Shown: in pieces, positions 5,510 to 7,544 of the stretch
How the letters are laid out: each line of letters starts with the position of its first letter
Numbering within the stretch: position 1 is the stretch's first letter
Assembly: GCA_020427905.1 (NCBI GenBank)
Contig: JAGQNU010000023.1
Coordinates: forward strand, 1-7,544
DNA: 7,544 nucleotides
Source of the DNA: Candidatus Saccharimonadota bacterium
GTDB lineage: Bacteria > Patescibacteriota > Saccharimonadia > Saccharimonadales > UBA7683
Direction of reading: 5' to 3'
The notes under the pieces: model-generated
Databases searched by the model: none
The model's input: only the letters and a program-made list of their open reading frames with translations
What the model was told of the DNA's origin: nothing
Position numbers and translations under genes: made by a program

Positions 5510-6800
5510 GGGTGTAATGTATACACGCTTACTGGTATTCAAAACAAAACTTCTCATCAAAGTCCTCAGGATGCTGGGTAAGAACGCCTCGGCCTTGCCA
5601 GGACTCATAGTTGAGAGGTTCTCGCCACGCTTTCTCGATACCGCGCTTGGCCCAGTGCAAGACAAGATTGTAATAATCAGTGGTACAAACGGTAAAACGA
5701 CAACCACAAAGATGGTTGTGCACGCTCTGAGATCTAGTGGTGCGCGCGTCGTCACAAACTCAACAGGGAGCAATATGACACGTGGGCTCATTTCAGCATT
5801 GATAGACGATATGACTCTAAGCGGTACCTTGCGCCCGACAGATTGGTTCGTGTTTGAGATGGATGAGGCGTACGCCCCAAAGTTTACTGCAAATCTCTCG
5901 ATCAAGGCTGTCCTGGCGCTCAATGTCTTAAGAGATCAGCTTGATCGCTATGGAGAGATAGATACGACTGCAAAACTTATCGGCTCAGCTGCTCAAAAAG
6001 CAGACCAGTTTATATATAACGCGCACGATCCATTGCTTCATAAAATTGCTCAATCGGTGGCGGGTAAAAATGTACACACGACAAGTTTTGGCGTTGTTAA
6101 AAAGTTAACAGCTAAACTTAAGAACGAGCAAAGCATGTTTACAAAGGCTGAATCCGCAGGTACCAAAGCCGACTACGTGCTGTCAAAAAGCCAGGAGAAT
6201 AATGGCACTCAACAGATTGAAGTAGTAAGTGAACACAAAAATGTAAGTACCGAGCTGCCATTTATCGGCATGCATAATGCCCTTAACGCTACTGCGGCGT
6301 GTGCGCTTCTCGCACAGCTCAGTCCAGACACATACCATAAGCAGTTTGTAGCAATTAGTACAATGCAAACACCCTTTGGTCGAGGTGAGAACATACGGTT
6401 GAACAATAAAAATATCACAGTAGCACTTGTTAAGAACCCAAGTGGTTTCACGCATAATCTAGAGACATTTGTGACAGGACAGAAGCCAGACCATGTTCTG
6501 TTTGTGGTTAATGATAGGTTTGCTGATGGGCGTGATGTGTCCTGGCTGTGGGATGTGCAGTTTAAGGATGTCATTCCCAAGGGCACGAGTATTAGCTGTA
6601 GTGGTATTCGCGCCTATGATATGGCGCTTCGCTTAAAGCACGACGGCTATGAGGCCTCTGTCACGACTGATGTAAAGCGAGCCATCGAGCGTCTCATGAG
6701 TAGTTCGGACCACGATATTGCGGTCATACCGACCTATACAGCACTGTATGAGGCGCGCTCAGCACTATCGCGTTACGGGGGGGTGCCACGCATATGGTAA
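5508..6800 (+). CDS. murT: Lipid II isoglutaminyl synthase subunit MurT
   Basis: Mur-ligase-like subunit that, with GatD, amidates the D-Glu of the lipid II stem peptide to D-isoglutamine at the inner face of the membrane. It has 430 residues, close to the family length. Visible are the P-loop GTNGKTTTT (59-67), NVLRDQLDRYGE (139-150), GMHNALNATAA (254-264), and the C-terminal DUF1727 domain with FADGRDVSWLWD (338-349). The DVSWLWD segment supplies the acidic residue that completes the GatD catalytic triad in known complexes. The segment at about 196-247, where characterised MurT carries a four-Cys zinc ribbon, has no cysteine and is Lys-rich. The start at 5508 overlaps the miaA stop, with AAGG 4 bases upstream; the ATG at 5517 is a serious alternative. 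The 3' end contains a G7 tract and overlaps gatD by 7 bases. Confidence 0.93.
   Translation: MGVMYTRLLVFKTKLLIKVLRMLGKNASALPGLIVERFSPRFLDTALGPVQDKIVIISGTNGKTTTTKMVVHALRSSGARVVTNSTGSNMTRGLISALIDDMTLSGTLRPTDWFVFEMDEAYAPKFTANLSIKAVLALNVLRDQLDRYGEIDTTAKLIGSAAQKADQFIYNAHDPLLHKIAQSVAGKNVHTTSFGVVKKLTAKLKNEQSMFTKAESAGTKADYVLSKSQENNGTQQIEVVSEHKNVSTELPFIGMHNALNATAACALLAQLSPDTYHKQFVAISTMQTPFGRGENIRLNNKNITVALVKNPSGFTHNLETFVTGQKPDHVLFVVNDRFADGRDVSWLWDVQFKDVIPKGTSISCSGIRAYDMALRLKHDGYEASVTTDVKRAIERLMSSSDHDIAVIPTYTALYEARSALSRYGGVPRIW
6777..6783 (+). repeat. G7 homopolymer at the murT-gatD overlap
   Basis: Seven consecutive G residues lie eight codons before the murT stop and 10 bases before the gatD ATG. 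In the murT frame they read GGG GGG G. The tract can serve as ribosome site for gatD and is also a possible slippage site. Confidence 0.9.
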
Positions 6801-7510
6801 CGGTTACGATTGGGCATCTGTACCCACGGCAGATGAATGTGTATGGTGACATGGGTAATGTGATCACGCTACGATATCGACTTGAGGCACGAGGCTTCAA
6901 GGTGGTATACATGCCAGTTGATGATGCCAAGGATCTTAAATTAACGCGACCAGATATCCTTATCGGTGGTGGTGGACAAGACTCTAACCAGGACCTTGTA
7001 CAAAAGAATCTGGTCAATAACAAGTTGCTGCTTACATCTCTGGCTGATGATGGCGCAGTGATGCTGATGATTTGTGGGCTCTATCAACTATTCGGACATC
7101 GCTTCATTGTCAGTGACGACTATCATATCGAGGGGATAGGCTTATTAGATCTTGAGACGGTGGCGGGCGAGTCGCGCCTTATTGGCAATGTGGTTGCGGA
7201 TAGTGCGTGGGGTAGGTTGGTTGGGTTTGAGAATCACTCTGGTCGTACGCAGCTTGGCGCTGGGGTCGAGCCACTGGCAACGGTTATATCCGGTGCTGGC
7301 AACAATGGCAAAACCAAAGATGAAGGTGCGGTGCATCTCAATGTGTTTGGCTCTTATCTCCATGGGCCGTGCCTAGCTAAGAACCCTGAGTTTGCAGACG
7401 AGCTCATCAGGAGGGCCCTTGCAAACAAAGGCTTACCAACAGAACTTGCTGAACTTGACGACTCACTTGAGCACCATGCCGCTCGTATTGCCGCGAAACG
7501 ACCTCGCTAA
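6794..7510 (+). CDS. gatD: Lipid II isoglutaminyl synthase glutamine amidotransferase subunit GatD
   Basis: Class I (triad) glutaminase of the CobB/CobQ-like type. It releases ammonia from glutamine and passes it to MurT for lipid II amidation. It has 238 residues against about 243 in Staphylococcus aureus. The nucleophile is Cys94 in MICGLYQLFG, the same position as in S. aureus. The histidine is His190 in GSYLHGP, and Arg128 corresponds to the known glutamine-binding Arg. The N-terminus VTIGHLYPRQMNVYGDMGNV is typical of the family, and the GGGGQDSNQ segment (58-66) precedes the nucleophile elbow. The start overlaps the murT end by 7 bases, with a G-rich stretch about 10 bases upstream acting as the ribosome site. 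All catalytic residues are present, and it always works with MurT, so the gene order supports the call. Confidence 0.95.
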   Translation: MVTVTIGHLYPRQMNVYGDMGNVITLRYRLEARGFKVVYMPVDDAKDLKLTRPDILIGGGGQDSNQDLVQKNLVNNKLLLTSLADDGAVMLMICGLYQLFGHRFIVSDDYHIEGIGLLDLETVAGESRLIGNVVADSAWGRLVGFENHSGRTQLGAGVEPLATVISGAGNNGKTKDEGAVHLNVFGSYLHGPCLAKNPEFADELIRRALANKGLPTELAELDDSLEHHAARIAAKRPR

Positions 7511-7544
7511 CAGTGTTTGTTGTAATTTTTGAACAATCTAGTAG

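Noticed and set aside
7517..7536. Possible terminator after gatD (TTGTT/AACAA around a T-rich loop)
   Set aside because: Only five weak A/T-rich pairs, and the T run is in the loop rather than after the stem; the window ends too soon to judge.
1..7544. CRISPR arrays, insertion sequences, integrase or attachment sites
   Set aside because: No repeated arrays, transposase motifs or terminal inverted repeats were seen; the tRNA-Val 3' end is not repeated in the window.
1..7544. Recoded UGA (Gly) as in some CPR lineages
   Set aside because: The GNAT gene ends at TGA in a normal ATGA overlap, and none of the other genes contains in-frame TGA.

Overview
This window looks like a piece of a compact bacterial genome, probably from the candidate phyla radiation; Candidatus Saccharibacteria (TM7) is my best guess. 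The reasons are the very tight gene packing, several shortened housekeeping enzymes (ThrRS without its N-terminal TGS domain, MiaA without most of its insert domain, MurT without its zinc ribbon cysteines) and a Gram-positive-type MurT/GatD cell wall amidation pair. TGA is used as an ordinary stop. The taxonomic guess is inference; no rRNA is present to settle it.

Layout: positions 1-53 hold the first codons of a leftward gene that runs off the window, with a near-consensus promoter. After a 175-base divergent intergenic region comes a rightward tgt (tRNA-guanine transglycosylase), then an unrecognised 124-residue protein, then tRNA-Val(GAC) with an encoded CCA. Immediately after the tRNA lies an extended -10 element and a leader of about 180 bases. 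It carries a clear T-box motif, a foldable antiterminator and an overlapping intrinsic terminator.

This leader precedes a tightly packed run of six genes: a RimL-like GNAT acetyltransferase, thrS, an alkyltransferase-like (ATL) DNA repair protein, miaA, murT and gatD. Successive genes overlap by 4, 16, 1 and 7 bases, except for a 9-base gap between thrS and atl. They are therefore probably one transcript, at least partly controlled by tRNA charging through the T-box, with a possible internal promoter at the miaA/murT junction.

Functionally, the window is mostly translation quality and tRNA biology (tgt, tRNA-Val, thrS, miaA, possibly the GNAT). It also includes alkylation-damage recognition (ATL) and lipid II amidation (MurT/GatD). 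The points most worth checking are a T-box in this kind of lineage, -10 boxes placed 8-11 bases from start codons (implying leaderless mRNAs), the reduced domain architectures, the Trp in place of the ATL arginine finger, and a G7 tract at the murT-gatD overlap where a -1 slip would fuse the two subunits.
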